Shown here: positions 50,659 to 61,019 of the stretch, in pieces
How positions within the stretch are numbered: position 1 is the stretch's first letter
Layout of the letters: the number at the start of each line of letters is the position of its first letter
Origin: Phytopseudomonas seleniipraecipitans
Lineage (GTDB): Bacteria > Pseudomonadota > Gammaproteobacteria > Pseudomonadales > Pseudomonadaceae
Length of the DNA stretch: 64,000 nt
Direction of reading: 5' to 3'
Assembly: GCF_900102335.1 (NCBI RefSeq)
Contig: NZ_FNBM01000004.1
Coordinates: 338,244 to 402,243 of the forward strand
Position numbers and translations under genes: made by a program
Notes under the pieces: generated by a model
Told to the model about the DNA's origin: nothing
The model's database searches: none
The model's input: only the letters and a program-made list of their open reading frames with translations

Positions 50659-50833
50659 AGGGTCCTCCAAAGGTTGTTATTGTTGTTATGGCACTATGAA
50701 ACTAGCAGCTCTCAGATTTTCTGCAGGTAAGACTTTGGTCGTAAAACGCTTCGTTTAGCAGATATGTCAGGGGCGCCTATCGCGTTATTGCAGGCGTAAC
50801 CTCGTTACCTGAGTGATCGCGAGGAGGCGTTCA

Positions 50834-51694
50834 ATGTTAGGTCATCTTAAAAGCGCGGTTTTACTGCTGTGTGTCGGCGTGTTCATCGCTGCCTGCAACC
50901 AGACGAGCCTGGCTTATCGCAACCTCGACTGGATAATCCCTTGGCGGGTCAACCAGTACCTGGACCTCGATTCGCAGCAGAAAGCCTGGCTCAAGCCGCA
51001 GGTGCAGGCTCATCTTGGCTGGCATTGCAGCACCGAGCTGCCGCGCTACGTCGCCTGGCTGCAACGTGCCCAGGAACTCCTGCAGCAACCGCACCCGGAT
51101 GCCGGGCTGCTCGAGGCGCACATGCTCGAAGCGGAACAGGCATTTCACGCCGTGGTGCAGCAGACCAACACCACTACCGTTGCTCTACTGGGCGGTCTGC
51201 GCGCCGAGCAGGTCGAACGCCTGTACGCGCGCATGGACAAGGACAACCTGGAAGACCAAAAGGAGTTTCTCGAGCCGCCTGTGGCAACGCAGATCAAAGA
51301 GCGCGCCGAGCGCCTGGAAAAACGCTTGCGTCCCTGGTTCGGGTCGCTGAACGACGCGCAACGCAAGCGGGTTGGTGAATGGGCCAGCGAGCGCCGTGAG
51401 CAAAACCACCAATGGTTGGAGAACCGCGCCCGTTGGCAAGCCGAGTTCCGCGCGGCACTAGACGCACGCGGCGAAGTCGACTTCCCGGAGCGCATGAGCC
51501 GGGTACTGGAAAGCCGCCGAGGCACCCCTGATGATGAGGCCGAGCAGGCCTACCGCGAATCCCGCCAGGCCATGGCTGGGCTGCTCAGCGATCTTCTGGC
51601 GACGGCCGATGACAAGCAGCGCATGCAGGCGAGCGAGCGCCTGGCCTCGCTACAAACCGATCTGGCTGGGCAGATCTGTTCCGATCAGGCTTGA
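50834..51694 (+). CDS. DUF6279 family lipoprotein
   Basis: 286 residues from ATG 50834 with GAGGAGG upstream. Lipobox IAAC (Cys at about 20), then a long mainly alpha-helical, charged protein ([33 protein letters not shown], later [13 protein letters not shown]). Family known in pseudomonads without function. Convergent with ung, 10-bp overlap. Confidence 0.85.
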   Translation: MLGHLKSAVLLLCVGVFIAACNQTSLAYRNLDWIIPWRVNQYLDLDSQQKAWLKPQVQAHLGWHCSTELPRYVAWLQRAQELLQQPHPDAGLLEAHMLEAEQAFHAVVQQTNTTTVALLGGLRAEQVERLYARMDKDNLEDQKEFLEPPVATQIKERAERLEKRLRPWFGSLNDAQRKRVGEWASERREQNHQWLENRARWQAEFRAALDARGEVDFPERMSRVLESRRGTPDDEAEQAYRESRQAMAGLLSDLLATADDKQRMQASERLASLQTDLAGQICSDQA

Positions 51695-52383
51695 GCCGGC
51701 GGCAGTCTCCAGTCAACAGGCGCGAGGCCGTGCTGCTCGAGAAATTTATTAGTACGGCTGAAATGCCCGTTGCCGATGAAGCCCCGGTGCGCGGACAGCG
51801 GCGATGGGTGCGGCGAGCGGAGCACCAGGTGTTTGCTGGTATCGATCAACCGCTCTTTGCTCTGCGCGTGGGCCCCCCATAGCAGAAAGATCAATCGCGG
51901 ACGCTGCTCACTGACCACCGAGATGATGCGGTCGGTAAATGGCTGCCAGCCCTTCGCAGCGTGGGAGCCGGCGTTGCCCCGCTCCACGGTCAGCGATGTG
52001 TTGAGCAACAATACGCCCTGCTCGGCCCACGACTGCAGATAACCGTGGTTGGGGATGTCGATGTTCAGGTCGCGCTTGAGCTCTTTATAGATATTCACCA
52101 GCGACGGCGGCGTCGCCACACCCGGCTGTACCGAGAAGCACAAACCATGCGCCTGGCCAGGGCCGTGATAAGGGTCTTGGCCGATGATGACGACCTTGAC
52201 CTGATCCAGCGGCGTCGAATTCAGTGCATTGAAGATCAGCGGTCCAGGCGGATATATCTCCTTGCCGGCGGCCTTCTCCTGACGCAGGAAATCCCCCAGC
52301 GCCGTCATGTAGGGCCTATCGAACTCCTCATGAAGCGCCTGCTTCCAGCCGGCTTCCAGCTTGACCTTATCTGCGGCGGACAT
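51685..52383 (-). CDS. ung: Uracil-DNA glycosylase
   Basis: 232 residues. Family 1 motifs: catalytic [18 protein letters not shown] (D in water-activating loop), [10 protein letters not shown], and the C-terminal leucine/histidine loop [11 protein letters not shown]. Removes uracil from DNA to start base excision repair. Length as in E. coli (229). Confidence 0.98.
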   Translation of the reverse strand: MSAADKVKLEAGWKQALHEEFDRPYMTALGDFLRQEKAAGKEIYPPGPLIFNALNSTPLDQVKVVIIGQDPYHGPGQAHGLCFSVQPGVATPPSLVNIYKELKRDLNIDIPNHGYLQSWAEQGVLLLNTSLTVERGNAGSHAAKGWQPFTDRIISVVSEQRPRLIFLLWGAHAQSKERLIDTSKHLVLRSPHPSPLSAHRGFIGNGHFSRTNKFLEQHGLAPVDWRLPPAQA

Positions 52384-52573
52384 GCCTGCTCCCGGCTAAC
52401 CAAATGAATCGGCACGCTAGAGAAGCACACAAGCCAAGTCAAGGCAGACGGTCCTGGCAACGCCCGCATAAATGACTAGCAACCGTCACTTTTGTCAAAA
52501 GCGACTTACCCACCGGGCGAAGAAAAGCGTAAAACGTAGGGGCCAACATCATAATAAAAACAAGGAACACACC

Positions 52574-53821
52574 ATGAGACGACTGCTCGCCTTTCTGGCC
52601 CTGTGCGCCGGATTCAATGCCTTCACCCACGCTGCCGACCCGATTACTCTGGGCCTCAGCTACCCGCGCACCGGCAGTTACAAGGAGGAAGGCCTCTCGC
52701 AAATGCGCGGCGCCTTGCTGGCTATCGATGAGTTGAACGCACAAGGTGGCGTGCTGGGCCGCAGCCTGCGGCTCTCCAGCCTGGACGACGCATCGCGGCC
52801 GAAAAAGGCTGAGCGCAACGTCGACAAACTGGCCAAAGAGGGCGTCTCGATGCTCTTCGGTGGCGCTTCCAGCGCGGTCGCCATTGCTGCCAGCAAGCGC
52901 GCGGCGGAGCATAGGCTGTTGTATTTCGGTACGCTCACCTACTCCAACGACACCACCGGCAAAGACGGCCATCGCTTCATGTTTCGCGAGTGCAACAACG
53001 CTTGGATGAGCGCTCAGGTGCTAGGCCAGTACCTGAACAAGCAACTGCCGAATAAACGCTACTTCTACATCACCTCCGATTACACCTGGGGCCACACGAC
53101 CGAAAGCTCGTTGCGGCAAACCACCAACACCCAGGATACGGCCTTGCACCCAAGCCTCAAGATTCCGTTTCCCGGTGCCAGCCTGGCCGGCTATCAGACA
53201 GCTCTGACCCAGGCAGCCGCGAGCGACGCTCAGGTTCTGGCATTGGTACTGTTTGGAGAAGATCTGGTCAGAGCCATGCGCATCGCCAAGGATCTTGGCC
53301 TCACGGAGCGCATGCAGATCGTTGCCCCCAACCTCACCCAGAGCATCGTCGAGCAGGCCGGGCCTGGCTTGATGGAAGGTGTGGTCGGCACCGAGCCGTG
53401 GACATGGCGCGTTCCGGAGCTGGAAAACTCGGCGCTCGGCAAGGCCTTCGTCAAAGCCTACAGCGAACGCTACGCCATGTACCCGTCCAGCTCTGCGGCG
53501 TCCGCCTATAGCATCGTCCAACAATGGGCCGATGCGGCCAAGCGCGCCGGTAGCCTGGACAGCGAGGCGTTGATCAAGGCACTGGAAGGTCACAGCTACA
53601 CCCTGCTCAAGGACCGCCAGCAGTGGCGCAGTTTCGATCATCAAAACGTGCAGACGGTTTACGCCGTGAAGGTGAAACCCCGCGCTGAAGTCCTCAAGGA
53701 CCCGCTCAAACAGGATTACTTCGAAATCGTCGAGCGCCTGGATGGCGGCAACGGCCTGCCCGACCTCGCCACTTGGCAGGCCGAGCGGCGTAACGCGGGG
53801 CAACCATTGGCGCTACAGTAA
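52574..53821 (+). CDS. ABC transporter substrate-binding protein, Leu/urea (Peripla_BP_5/6) type
   Basis: 415 residues from ATG 52574 (AAGGAAC ahead). Signal peptide MRRLLAFLALCAGFNAFTHA. Type I periplasmic binding fold: ITLGLSYPRTGSYKEEGLSQMRGALLAIDELNAQGG, then MLFGGASSAVAIAASKRAAEH and YFYITSDYTWGHT, as in UrtA/LivJ-like proteins. No permease or ATPase gene is near. It is 27 bp ahead of two acyl-CoA enzymes, so it may be their sensor or feed an unlinked transporter. Confidence 0.82.
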   Translation: MRRLLAFLALCAGFNAFTHAADPITLGLSYPRTGSYKEEGLSQMRGALLAIDELNAQGGVLGRSLRLSSLDDASRPKKAERNVDKLAKEGVSMLFGGASSAVAIAASKRAAEHRLLYFGTLTYSNDTTGKDGHRFMFRECNNAWMSAQVLGQYLNKQLPNKRYFYITSDYTWGHTTESSLRQTTNTQDTALHPSLKIPFPGASLAGYQTALTQAAASDAQVLALVLFGEDLVRAMRIAKDLGLTERMQIVAPNLTQSIVEQAGPGLMEGVVGTEPWTWRVPELENSALGKAFVKAYSERYAMYPSSSAASAYSIVQQWADAAKRAGSLDSEALIKALEGHSYTLLKDRQQWRSFDHQNVQTVYAVKVKPRAEVLKDPLKQDYFEIVERLDGGNGLPDLATWQAERRNAGQPLALQ

Positions 53822-53848
53822 GTGCAACGCCTTAGAAGAGGACGCCCC

Positions 53849-54667
53849 ATGAGTACGGCAATCGAACCTTACAAACCCGGAATCTTCGACCTGACCCACA
53901 AGCTCACCGTGGAAAAACACGGGCACACGGCGCTGCTGACCATCAACAACCCACCGGCCAATACCTGGGACCGTGAATCGCTGATCGGCCTCAGGCATCT
54001 GATCGAGCATCTCAACCGGGATGACGACATTTACGCGCTGGTGATCACCGGCCAGGGCCGCAAGTTCTTTTCTGCCGGCGCCGACCTGAAGCTGTTTGCC
54101 GACGGCGACAAGGCCCGCGCCCGCGAAATGGCCAGCCGCTTCGGTGAGGCTTTTGAACGGCTGCGCGATTTTCGCGGTGTATCGATTGCTGCGATCAATG
54201 GGTATGCCATGGGCGGCGGCCTGGAATGCGCCATGGCCTGCGACATTCGTATCGCCGAACGCCAGGCGCTGATGGCACTGCCGGAAGCCAGTGTCGGCCT
54301 GCTGCCCTGCGCCGGCGGCACCCAGAACCTACCCTGGCTGGTGGGCGAAGGCTGGGCCAAACGCATGATCCTCTGCGGTGAACGGGTCGATGCCGATACC
54401 GCGCTGCGCATTGGCCTGGTCGAACAAGTGGTTGATGAAGGCGAGGCGCGCGGCCACGCTCTGTTACTGGCCTCCAAGGTGGCCAGCCAGAGTCCGGTAG
54501 CAGTGCGCGCGATAAAACCGCTCATTCAGGGCGCCCGGGAACGTGCTCCGACGACCTGGTTACCTGCCGAGCGCGAGCGTTTCGTCGACCTGTTCGATGC
54601 CGCCGACACTCGTGAAGGGGTCAATGCCTTTTTGGAGAAACGCCCGGCACACTGGCGTAATACCTGA
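53849..54667 (+). CDS. Enoyl-CoA hydratase
   Basis: 272 residues from ATG 53849. Crotonase fold: oxyanion-hole block FSAGADLKLFADGD, then GYAMGGGLECAMACDIRIAE (first Glu) and LPEASVGLLPCAGGTQNLPWLVG (second Glu). Hydrates enoyl-CoA intermediates. Paired with a 3-hydroxyisobutyryl-CoA hydrolase, so it probably acts in valine breakdown (as in the P. aeruginosa PA0744-PA0745 pair). Confidence 0.88.
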   Translation: MSTAIEPYKPGIFDLTHKLTVEKHGHTALLTINNPPANTWDRESLIGLRHLIEHLNRDDDIYALVITGQGRKFFSAGADLKLFADGDKARAREMASRFGEAFERLRDFRGVSIAAINGYAMGGGLECAMACDIRIAERQALMALPEASVGLLPCAGGTQNLPWLVGEGWAKRMILCGERVDADTALRIGLVEQVVDEGEARGHALLLASKVASQSPVAVRAIKPLIQGARERAPTTWLPAERERFVDLFDAADTREGVNAFLEKRPAHWRNT

Positions 54668-54698
54668 CCTTTACCGGCAATAGCTTTTGGAACCGACC

Positions 54699-55802
54699 AT
54701 GAATGTGATTTTTGAGGAAAGGCCCAGCCTGCACGGCTACCTGATCGGTATCGCCAGCCTGGACGCACCCGGCAGCCTCAACGCGTTGTCGCTGCCAATG
54801 ATCGATGCGCTGCAGGATCGCCTGCAGGCCTGGGCCGATGACCCGCGTGTCGCCTGCGTTCTGCTGCGAGGCAACGGCAGCAAGGCATTTTGTGCAGGCG
54901 GCGATGTCGTGCAATTGGCTAAGCGCTGTCTGGAGAACCCAGGCGAAACGCCGGAGTTGGCGCAGCGTTTCTTCGCCCACGAGTATCGGCTAGACCACTA
55001 TTTGCACACGTTCCCAAAACCGCTGATCTGCTGGGCTCATGGTCATGTACTGGGCGGAGGAATGGGGCTGCTGCAAGGCGCGGGCATTCGAATCGTCACC
55101 ACCAGCAGCCGCCTGGCCATGCCGGAAATCAGCATCGGCCTGTTCCCGGATGTTGGCGGCAGCCACTTCCTGTCTCGCCTGCCCGGCAAACTGGGGCTGT
55201 TCTTCGGCCTCACGGCGAGCCCGATGAATGCCACTGATGCCCTGGACCTCGATCTGGCCGACCGCTTCCTGCTCGACACTCAACAGGACGCACTGATCGA
55301 TGGGCTGATTCAGCTGAATTGGCGTGACCAGGCAGATTTGCAGCTGCACAGCCTGCTCAAGGCGCTGGCACATCAGGCCTCCGGCGAGCTGCCGCCGGCT
55401 CAGTGGTTACCACGTCGCAAACGTATCGATGCGCTGCTCGACCAAGCCAGCCTGCCGCTCAGCTGGAACGCCCTGGCAGCGCTGCAAAACGATGACGATG
55501 CGCTGTTGGCAAAAGCTGCGAAGACCATGCTGGGCGGTTGCCCATTGACCGGACATCTGGTGTGGGAGCAAATCCGCCGGGCACGGCATCTGTCTCTGGC
55601 GCAGGTATTCCAGATGGAATACGGCATGAGCCTGACGTGCTGCCGCCACCCAGAGTTCGCCGAAGGCGTAAGGGCCCGGCTGATCGACAAGGACCACGCG
55701 CCGCGCTGGCACTGGCCGGACGTCGCCGCAGTGCGTGCGCACATCGTCGATGCGCATTTTGCTCAACCTGCGGGTGAGCATCCGCTGGCGCGACTCGGCT
55801 AG
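54699..55802 (+). CDS. 3-hydroxyisobutyryl-CoA hydrolase-like enzyme
   Basis: 367 residues from ATG 54699. Crotonase-superfamily ECH_2 domain: FCAGGDVVQLAKRC, GHVLGGGMGLLQGAGIRIVT, MPEISIGLFPDVGGSHFLSRLPG (catalytic Glu and Asp), and the diagnostic tail MEYGMSLTCCRHPEFAEGVRARLIDKDHAPRW. The longer C-terminal half separates hydrolases of this type from hydratases. 31 bp after the hydratase. Ends 9 bp before lapC on the other strand. Confidence 0.88.
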   Translation: MNVIFEERPSLHGYLIGIASLDAPGSLNALSLPMIDALQDRLQAWADDPRVACVLLRGNGSKAFCAGGDVVQLAKRCLENPGETPELAQRFFAHEYRLDHYLHTFPKPLICWAHGHVLGGGMGLLQGAGIRIVTTSSRLAMPEISIGLFPDVGGSHFLSRLPGKLGLFFGLTASPMNATDALDLDLADRFLLDTQQDALIDGLIQLNWRDQADLQLHSLLKALAHQASGELPPAQWLPRRKRIDALLDQASLPLSWNALAALQNDDDALLAKAAKTMLGGCPLTGHLVWEQIRRARHLSLAQVFQMEYGMSLTCCRHPEFAEGVRARLIDKDHAPRWHWPDVAAVRAHIVDAHFAQPAGEHPLARLG

Positions 55803-55810
55803 GCCGCCTA

Positions 55811-57184
55811 TCAGCGCTCGCGTAACGCCTCGGAGCGAGCGCGGATGATCGGCTTGAGCAGATAGCTGAGTACGCTCTTCTTGCCGGTGATGATGTCCAC
55901 CGAGGTCACCATGCCGGGAATGATCAGCAGCGGGCGCTCTTCCGTACCAAGGTGGCTTTTCTCGGTACGCAGTTTGATCAGGTAAAAGCTGTTGCCTTCC
56001 TCGTCGGTCACTGTGTCGGCGCCGATCTGTTCCAGTGTGGCCTTCATGCCGCCGTAGATGGTGTAGTCATAAGCGGTGAACTTGACCACTGCCTCCTGCC
56101 CAGGATGCAGAAAAGCGATGTCCTGTGGACGGATGCGCGCTTCCACCAGCAGGGTTTCGTCGATCGGTACAATCTCGACCATATCGCTGCCCGGCTGAAT
56201 CACCCCGCCAATGGTGTTGACCAGCAGTTGCTTGACGATGCCTCGCACAGGCGAGGTAACTAGCGTGCGGTTGACCCGATCCTCGAGCGCTCTGCCAGTC
56301 GACTCGATCTTGCTCAGGTCGGTGCGCACCTCATTCAATTGCGTTAACGCTTCGCTGCGGAACCGACCACGGGTTTCGTCGATCTTGCGCTCGACTTCCT
56401 TGATCGCCGCCTCTGCGCGGGGAATTGCCAGGCCGGTCGCCTCGAGCTGGCCGCGGCTTTCCACTTCAGCACGTTTGAGCCGCAGCACTTCCACCGGCGA
56501 TACCGCACCTTCGGCCACCAACGGCTCGGACATGCGAATTTCCTGACGCAGCAGTTCCAGGCTGTTGCGATACTGGCCCTGCTTGGAGGCGAACTCGCGC
56601 ACTTCCTGGCGGCGCTGAGTCAATTGCTCCTGCAGCCCTGCCACTTCATCCTTGAGCTGTTGCTGGCGGCTGGCGAACAGTTGTCGCTCGCTCTGCGCGA
56701 GGCCTGGCGCCTTAGCAGCAATGTCATCCGGGATGGCCAGTTCGCGGCCCTCGACCTCGGCGCTCAAACGCTCGACGCGCATGGAAAGCGACAAGCGATC
56801 AGCTTCAGTCTCGCCAACATTCGAGGCGAAGCGCGTGTCGTCGAGGCGCAACAGAGGCGCACCGGCCTCGACAATCTGCCCCTCACGGACGAACAGTTCG
56901 GAAACGATGCCGCCCTCGAGGTTCTGGATCTTCTGCACCCGCGACGAGGGAATGGCCTTGCCATCGCCACGGGTCACTTCATCGACCTCGGCAAAGTTGG
57001 CCCACAGCAGGCAAAACACCACGAAAGCGATCACGCCCCAGAGCGTGAGGCGCATGACCCGTGGCGCGTCCTCGATGAGTGCCTTGCGAACTTCAGGAAG
57101 CGGTTCGTCACCCACCTCGTCTCGAGGACCGAAGTAAGAGGCAGCGGCACGGAAGAAGCGCGTAAAGGGGTTGTTAGCTGACAC
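55811..57184 (-). CDS. lapC: Type I secretion membrane fusion protein LapC (HlyD family)
   Basis: 457 residues, GTG start at 57184, 11 bp inside the end of lapB. One N-terminal helix (LTLWGVIAFVVFCLLWANFAEVDEVTRGDGKAIP), the lipoyl-like domain (QKIQNLEGGIVSELFVREGQIVEAGAPLLRLDD), a long coiled coil (about 130-290) and a beta-barrel C-terminus with RPQDIAFLHPGQEAVVKFTAYDYTIYGGM. Links LapB to LapE to export the adhesin. Confidence 0.92.
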   Translation of the reverse strand: MSANNPFTRFFRAAASYFGPRDEVGDEPLPEVRKALIEDAPRVMRLTLWGVIAFVVFCLLWANFAEVDEVTRGDGKAIPSSRVQKIQNLEGGIVSELFVREGQIVEAGAPLLRLDDTRFASNVGETEADRLSLSMRVERLSAEVEGRELAIPDDIAAKAPGLAQSERQLFASRQQQLKDEVAGLQEQLTQRRQEVREFASKQGQYRNSLELLRQEIRMSEPLVAEGAVSPVEVLRLKRAEVESRGQLEATGLAIPRAEAAIKEVERKIDETRGRFRSEALTQLNEVRTDLSKIESTGRALEDRVNRTLVTSPVRGIVKQLLVNTIGGVIQPGSDMVEIVPIDETLLVEARIRPQDIAFLHPGQEAVVKFTAYDYTIYGGMKATLEQIGADTVTDEEGNSFYLIKLRTEKSHLGTEERPLLIIPGMVTSVDIITGKKSVLSYLLKPIIRARSEALRER

Positions 57185-59330
57185 TGATTTGCCCCTTCTT
57201 CAACGCCTCCATGACGCTCTCTTTCGGCCCATCGGCAATGATGCGGCCGCGGTCGACGATGATCAGACGCTCAACCAGGGTAAGCATCGAGGCGCGGTGA
57301 GTGACAAGCAGCAAGGTTTTGTTCTTGCTGATCGCGGCGAGGCGCTGCTTGAGGCGCTCTTCGCCGGTGTTGTCCATGGCGCTGGTCGGCTCATCGAGCA
57401 ACAGAATCGGTGGATCGAGCAACAGCGCGCGAGCCAGGGCGACGTTCTGGCGTTGGCCGCCGGAAAGGTTCTGTCCACGCTCGCCAACTTGCAGCTCGTA
57501 GCCATTGGGATGGAGCCGCGCGAATTCATGTACGCCGGCCAACTCGGCCGCCTGCAGTACCAGTTCGTCCTCGACGTAGCGCGCGCCGGACACCAGGTTG
57601 TCGCGCAGCGTGCCGGAAAACAGCTGGATATCCTGAGGCACGTAGCCAATGTTGTAGCGCACGTCGCTGACGTCGAGCTGCCGTACATCGATGCCGTCAA
57701 CCAGCAAGCTGCCCGCATCGGCCTGATAAAGCCCCACGATCAGCTTGGCAAGAGAGCTCTTGCCCGAGCCGCTGCGGCCGATGATGCCGACCTTCTCGCC
57801 AGGGCGAATCATCAGATTGATGTTCTGCAGGGCGGCCTGCTGTTGATCTGGGTAATGAAAATCCAGCTGACGGAATTCGACGCCGCCCTGCAAGGTCTGG
57901 CGCTTCAACGGGCGCTCGTCTGCCTGGCGTTCCTGAGGCAATTCCATCATGTGGTTGACGGAATCCAGGGTAACGCGGGCCTGCTGGTAACGGATCAGCA
58001 GCCCGGAAATCTGTGCCAATGGGCCGAGAGCACGTGAACTGAGCATGTAACAGGCGATCAGGCCGCCCATGCTCAGGTTGCCGGCGATGATCTGGTACAC
58101 GCCAAGGACGATGATTACCACGCCCGCCAGTTGCTGCAGCAACAGCGTCGAGTTCATCGCCAGGCTCGACAGCATGCGCGCCTTCAGCTCGAAGCGGCCC
58201 AGGGTGCCGATGGTCTGCTCCCACATGTATTGGCGTTCGCTTTCGGCGTTGTTGACCTTGATTGCATCGAGGCCAGCCAGGCTTTCGATCAGCCCGGATT
58301 GGCGCTCGGCAGCCAGCGCCATGCTGCGCTCCATGGTTTTTGCCAAAGGCCTCTGCAAGGCCCAGCCGATCAATGCCACCAGCGGAAACGCGACGATGGG
58401 AATCCACACCAGATGCCCGCCCAGGTACGCGATTACGGCAAGAATCAGCACGGTGAACGGCAGGTCGATGACACTCGCCAGCGTCAGCGACGCCAGGAAA
58501 TCGCGCAGGCTCTGAAACTCATGAATGTTCTGCGCAAAGCTGCCGACTCGCGCCGGTCGATGCTTCATCGCCATACCGACAATGCGCTCGAACAGCGTGG
58601 CGGAAATAATCATGTCGGTCTTTTTGCCAGCAAGATCCAGGCACAGCCCACGCAGCGTCTTGAGCAGCAGATCGAAAAAGAACACCCCACAGATACCGAT
58701 TGCCAGCACCCACAAGGTCGCTTCGGCCTGGTTGGGTACAACACGGTCGTAGACGTTCATCACGAACAAGGGCGTAACCATGCCGATCAGGTTGATCAGC
58801 AGACTGGCGGCTACGGCATCGACGTACAGCCAGCGCGAACGCTTGAGGGTGTCGCGGAACCAGGTCCTGGCCTGAGGAACCAGCTCACCGCGAGAAAAAT
58901 CGAATTTGTGCTGAGGTTGAGCGAAGAATACTCGCCCACTGTAATCCTCGGCCAAGGCTTCAGCGCTGACGCGAACTTCGCCGCCCTCGGTCTCGCTGGG
59001 CATGATCCGCGCCTGCCCCTCGGCTTCCCAGCCGAGCAGCAAGGCGCTACGGCCGTCGCGCAATAGCAACAGTGCGGGCAGTGCAAGCTCGGGGATTTTG
59101 TCCAGGCTGCGCCTTAACCAGCGCCCCTGCAGCCCGGCGCGGGCCGCTGCACGCGGCAGTAAATCGGCATTCAAGCGTTGCTTGGGCAGCGGCAGCCCGG
59201 CGGTGAGCATGGCCCTGCTAACGGACTTCTGATGCAGACTGCACAGGGACAGCAGACTATCCAGCAAGGGGTCGTCGTAACGATCGCGCGGGTCGCTGCG
59301 CGGCTGGGACGGATCAGGTTCTACTGCCAC
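57174..59330 (-). CDS. lapB: Type I secretion ABC transporter LapB
   Basis: 718 residues, GTG start at 59330. N-terminal degenerate C39-peptidase-like domain (DSLLSLCSLHQKSVSRAMLTAGLPL), which binds but does not cut substrate; six-helix membrane domain around 165-430; ATPase with Walker A IGRSGSGKSSL, signature NLSGGQRQNVALARAL, Walker B ILLLDEPTSAMD. Close in layout to LapB-type exporters of giant adhesins. Confidence 0.94.
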   Translation of the reverse strand: MAVEPDPSQPRSDPRDRYDDPLLDSLLSLCSLHQKSVSRAMLTAGLPLPKQRLNADLLPRAAARAGLQGRWLRRSLDKIPELALPALLLLRDGRSALLLGWEAEGQARIMPSETEGGEVRVSAEALAEDYSGRVFFAQPQHKFDFSRGELVPQARTWFRDTLKRSRWLYVDAVAASLLINLIGMVTPLFVMNVYDRVVPNQAEATLWVLAIGICGVFFFDLLLKTLRGLCLDLAGKKTDMIISATLFERIVGMAMKHRPARVGSFAQNIHEFQSLRDFLASLTLASVIDLPFTVLILAVIAYLGGHLVWIPIVAFPLVALIGWALQRPLAKTMERSMALAAERQSGLIESLAGLDAIKVNNAESERQYMWEQTIGTLGRFELKARMLSSLAMNSTLLLQQLAGVVIIVLGVYQIIAGNLSMGGLIACYMLSSRALGPLAQISGLLIRYQQARVTLDSVNHMMELPQERQADERPLKRQTLQGGVEFRQLDFHYPDQQQAALQNINLMIRPGEKVGIIGRSGSGKSSLAKLIVGLYQADAGSLLVDGIDVRQLDVSDVRYNIGYVPQDIQLFSGTLRDNLVSGARYVEDELVLQAAELAGVHEFARLHPNGYELQVGERGQNLSGGQRQNVALARALLLDPPILLLDEPTSAMDNTGEERLKQRLAAISKNKTLLLVTHRASMLTLVERLIIVDRGRIIADGPKESVMEALKKGQISVS

Positions 59331-59361
59331 TGCACATTTACCCTTTACTAAAAACCTGACT

Positions 59362-60708
59362 CTAGTTCAACTTGGGCAGTTGCACATTAGCCTTGATGAC
59401 ATCCAACGGTACCGACGCAACAGGCGCCGCGATGCCCTGGCTCTTGAGCAGAGTACCGGTGGTCGCCTTGATGCGGTAATGGGTAAACAGCTCGGTGAAA
59501 CGCACTTCTTCGAGACGACGAGCGGCGGTGAAATACTCGTTCTCACTGTCCAGCAAATCGAGCAAGGTACGTTCGCCCAGGCCAAACTGCTTCTGATAGG
59601 AGTCGCGTACGCGGGAGCTGTGGTCGACATATTGCTGAGCGATCGGCAACTGCGCACGGGCATTCTGCAGCGCATTCCAGGCCAGACCGACTTCTTCGTT
59701 GAGCACTCGCAGAGCATTGTTGCGAATGTCCATGGCCTGGTTACTCAGATAGGCCTTGGAGCGCACGTTGGCGCTGTCGCTACCGCCAGCGTACAAGTTG
59801 TAACGCATGCGGACCATCGCCTGCCATTCGTTGCTCTGCCCTTCGACCCCATCGACGTTGTGGTTGGCGCCGGTCGACAGTTCCGCATCGAAACGCGGGT
59901 AAAACGAGGCCTTGGCGGTCTGGTACTGCGCCTCGGTGGCTCTTACATCGGCTTCGGCTGAACTGATATTCGGGTTATTGGCCATCAGTTCGTCACGAGC
60001 GGCGGTCAGGTTTTCCGGAAGGTACACACCCATGCTGTCGGGCATACTCAGATCCGTTGCGTCACGGCCGACGATGCTGAGAAAAGTGACCTGAGCATCA
60101 GCGAGGTTGGTTTGTTCAGTGAGCAGATTGTTACGAGCTTGCGCGAGACGCGCCTCGGCCTGATCCAGGTCGGCCATGCGCCCTACCCCACGCTCGCTGC
60201 GCAGTGAAATCTGGTCGTAGATGCGTTCGTGGCTGCGCAGGTTGTCTTCCGCCAGCCGCATCAGGCTCTGTCGTTGCAGTACTTCGAGATAGACCTGGGC
60301 TACGTCCAGCGCGGTGCGCTCGGAGTTGGCCATCAGGGAATAAGCGCGGGCGTTCACGGTCGCGCGCTGACGAGCGACCTCCCCTCGCGTGGCAAACCCA
60401 TCGAACAACATCTGCTGCACGGTCAAGCTGGACTCGGAACGATTGAGCGTGCGATAGCCCCGATCATCGACACCACGCGTGCTGTTGTTATCGGTGCCTT
60501 CACGACCATACCCGGCCTGAACCTCGACCCGCGGCAAGTAGCCGGCCTTGGCTGCCTTCATCTCTTCTTCTACAGCCAGGCGCGCGTTGATACCGGACTG
60601 AATTTCAGGATGCACATTAAGCGCATTCTGCATTGCCTCAGTGAGCGTTTGGCCGGACGCAGAAGCGGAGATTGCGAAGGCCAGAGGAAGAGCAGCAAAG
60701 AAACGCAT
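59362..60708 (-). CDS. lapE: TolC-family outer membrane protein LapE
   Basis: 448 residues from ATG 60708; the longer frame to 60840 lacks a ribosome site. Signal peptide MRFFAALPLAFAISASASG-QTL. Two TolC repeats with SLTVQQMLFDGFATRGEVARQRA and MRYNLYAGGSDSANVRSKA. Forms the outer-membrane channel and, for LapA-type adhesins, also retains the adhesin through its N-terminal plug. First gene of lapE-lapB-lapC; divergent from lapA. Confidence 0.92.
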   Translation of the reverse strand: MRFFAALPLAFAISASASGQTLTEAMQNALNVHPEIQSGINARLAVEEEMKAAKAGYLPRVEVQAGYGREGTDNNSTRGVDDRGYRTLNRSESSLTVQQMLFDGFATRGEVARQRATVNARAYSLMANSERTALDVAQVYLEVLQRQSLMRLAEDNLRSHERIYDQISLRSERGVGRMADLDQAEARLAQARNNLLTEQTNLADAQVTFLSIVGRDATDLSMPDSMGVYLPENLTAARDELMANNPNISSAEADVRATEAQYQTAKASFYPRFDAELSTGANHNVDGVEGQSNEWQAMVRMRYNLYAGGSDSANVRSKAYLSNQAMDIRNNALRVLNEEVGLAWNALQNARAQLPIAQQYVDHSSRVRDSYQKQFGLGERTLLDLLDSENEYFTAARRLEEVRFTELFTHYRIKATTGTLLKSQGIAAPVASVPLDVIKANVQLPKLN

Positions 60709-61019
60709 GGTCGAAAATTCCCTATGAAAGACGACGCGTCGTCGGTCGGTATCAAGTCGCTGCGGAACCAGCCGACAGCCTATCATTGCCACCCAGATTT
60801 CAGCGCTCCACCGTAGTGCCGAACGTCTGAAAAATATCAAAGTGACATCAATGCGTGCGATTGTTTATGATCAGAGGCAACGGGTCAATACTCTGACGCA
60901 AATGAACCCGCCTTTAAATACCTGCCAATTATATGACGTACCGTTTTCATCAACATCCGCTATAACGGTATAGCTGCATTTAACAGGATTAGTTCGCGCA
61001 TGCGCGCACGGAGCTGCAT
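60709..61019. promoter_or_regulatory. Divergent lapE/lapA promoter region
   Basis: 311 bp, AT-rich in the middle, no gene. A 14-bp perfect palindrome GACGACGCGTCGTC (60730-60743) lies 22 bp before lapE. GCTATA-ACGG-TATAGC (60959-60974) and a 12-bp palindrome CGCGCATGCGCG (60995-61006) lie just before lapA, whose ribosome site GGAG is at 61010-61013. Factor binding is unknown. Confidence 0.6.
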
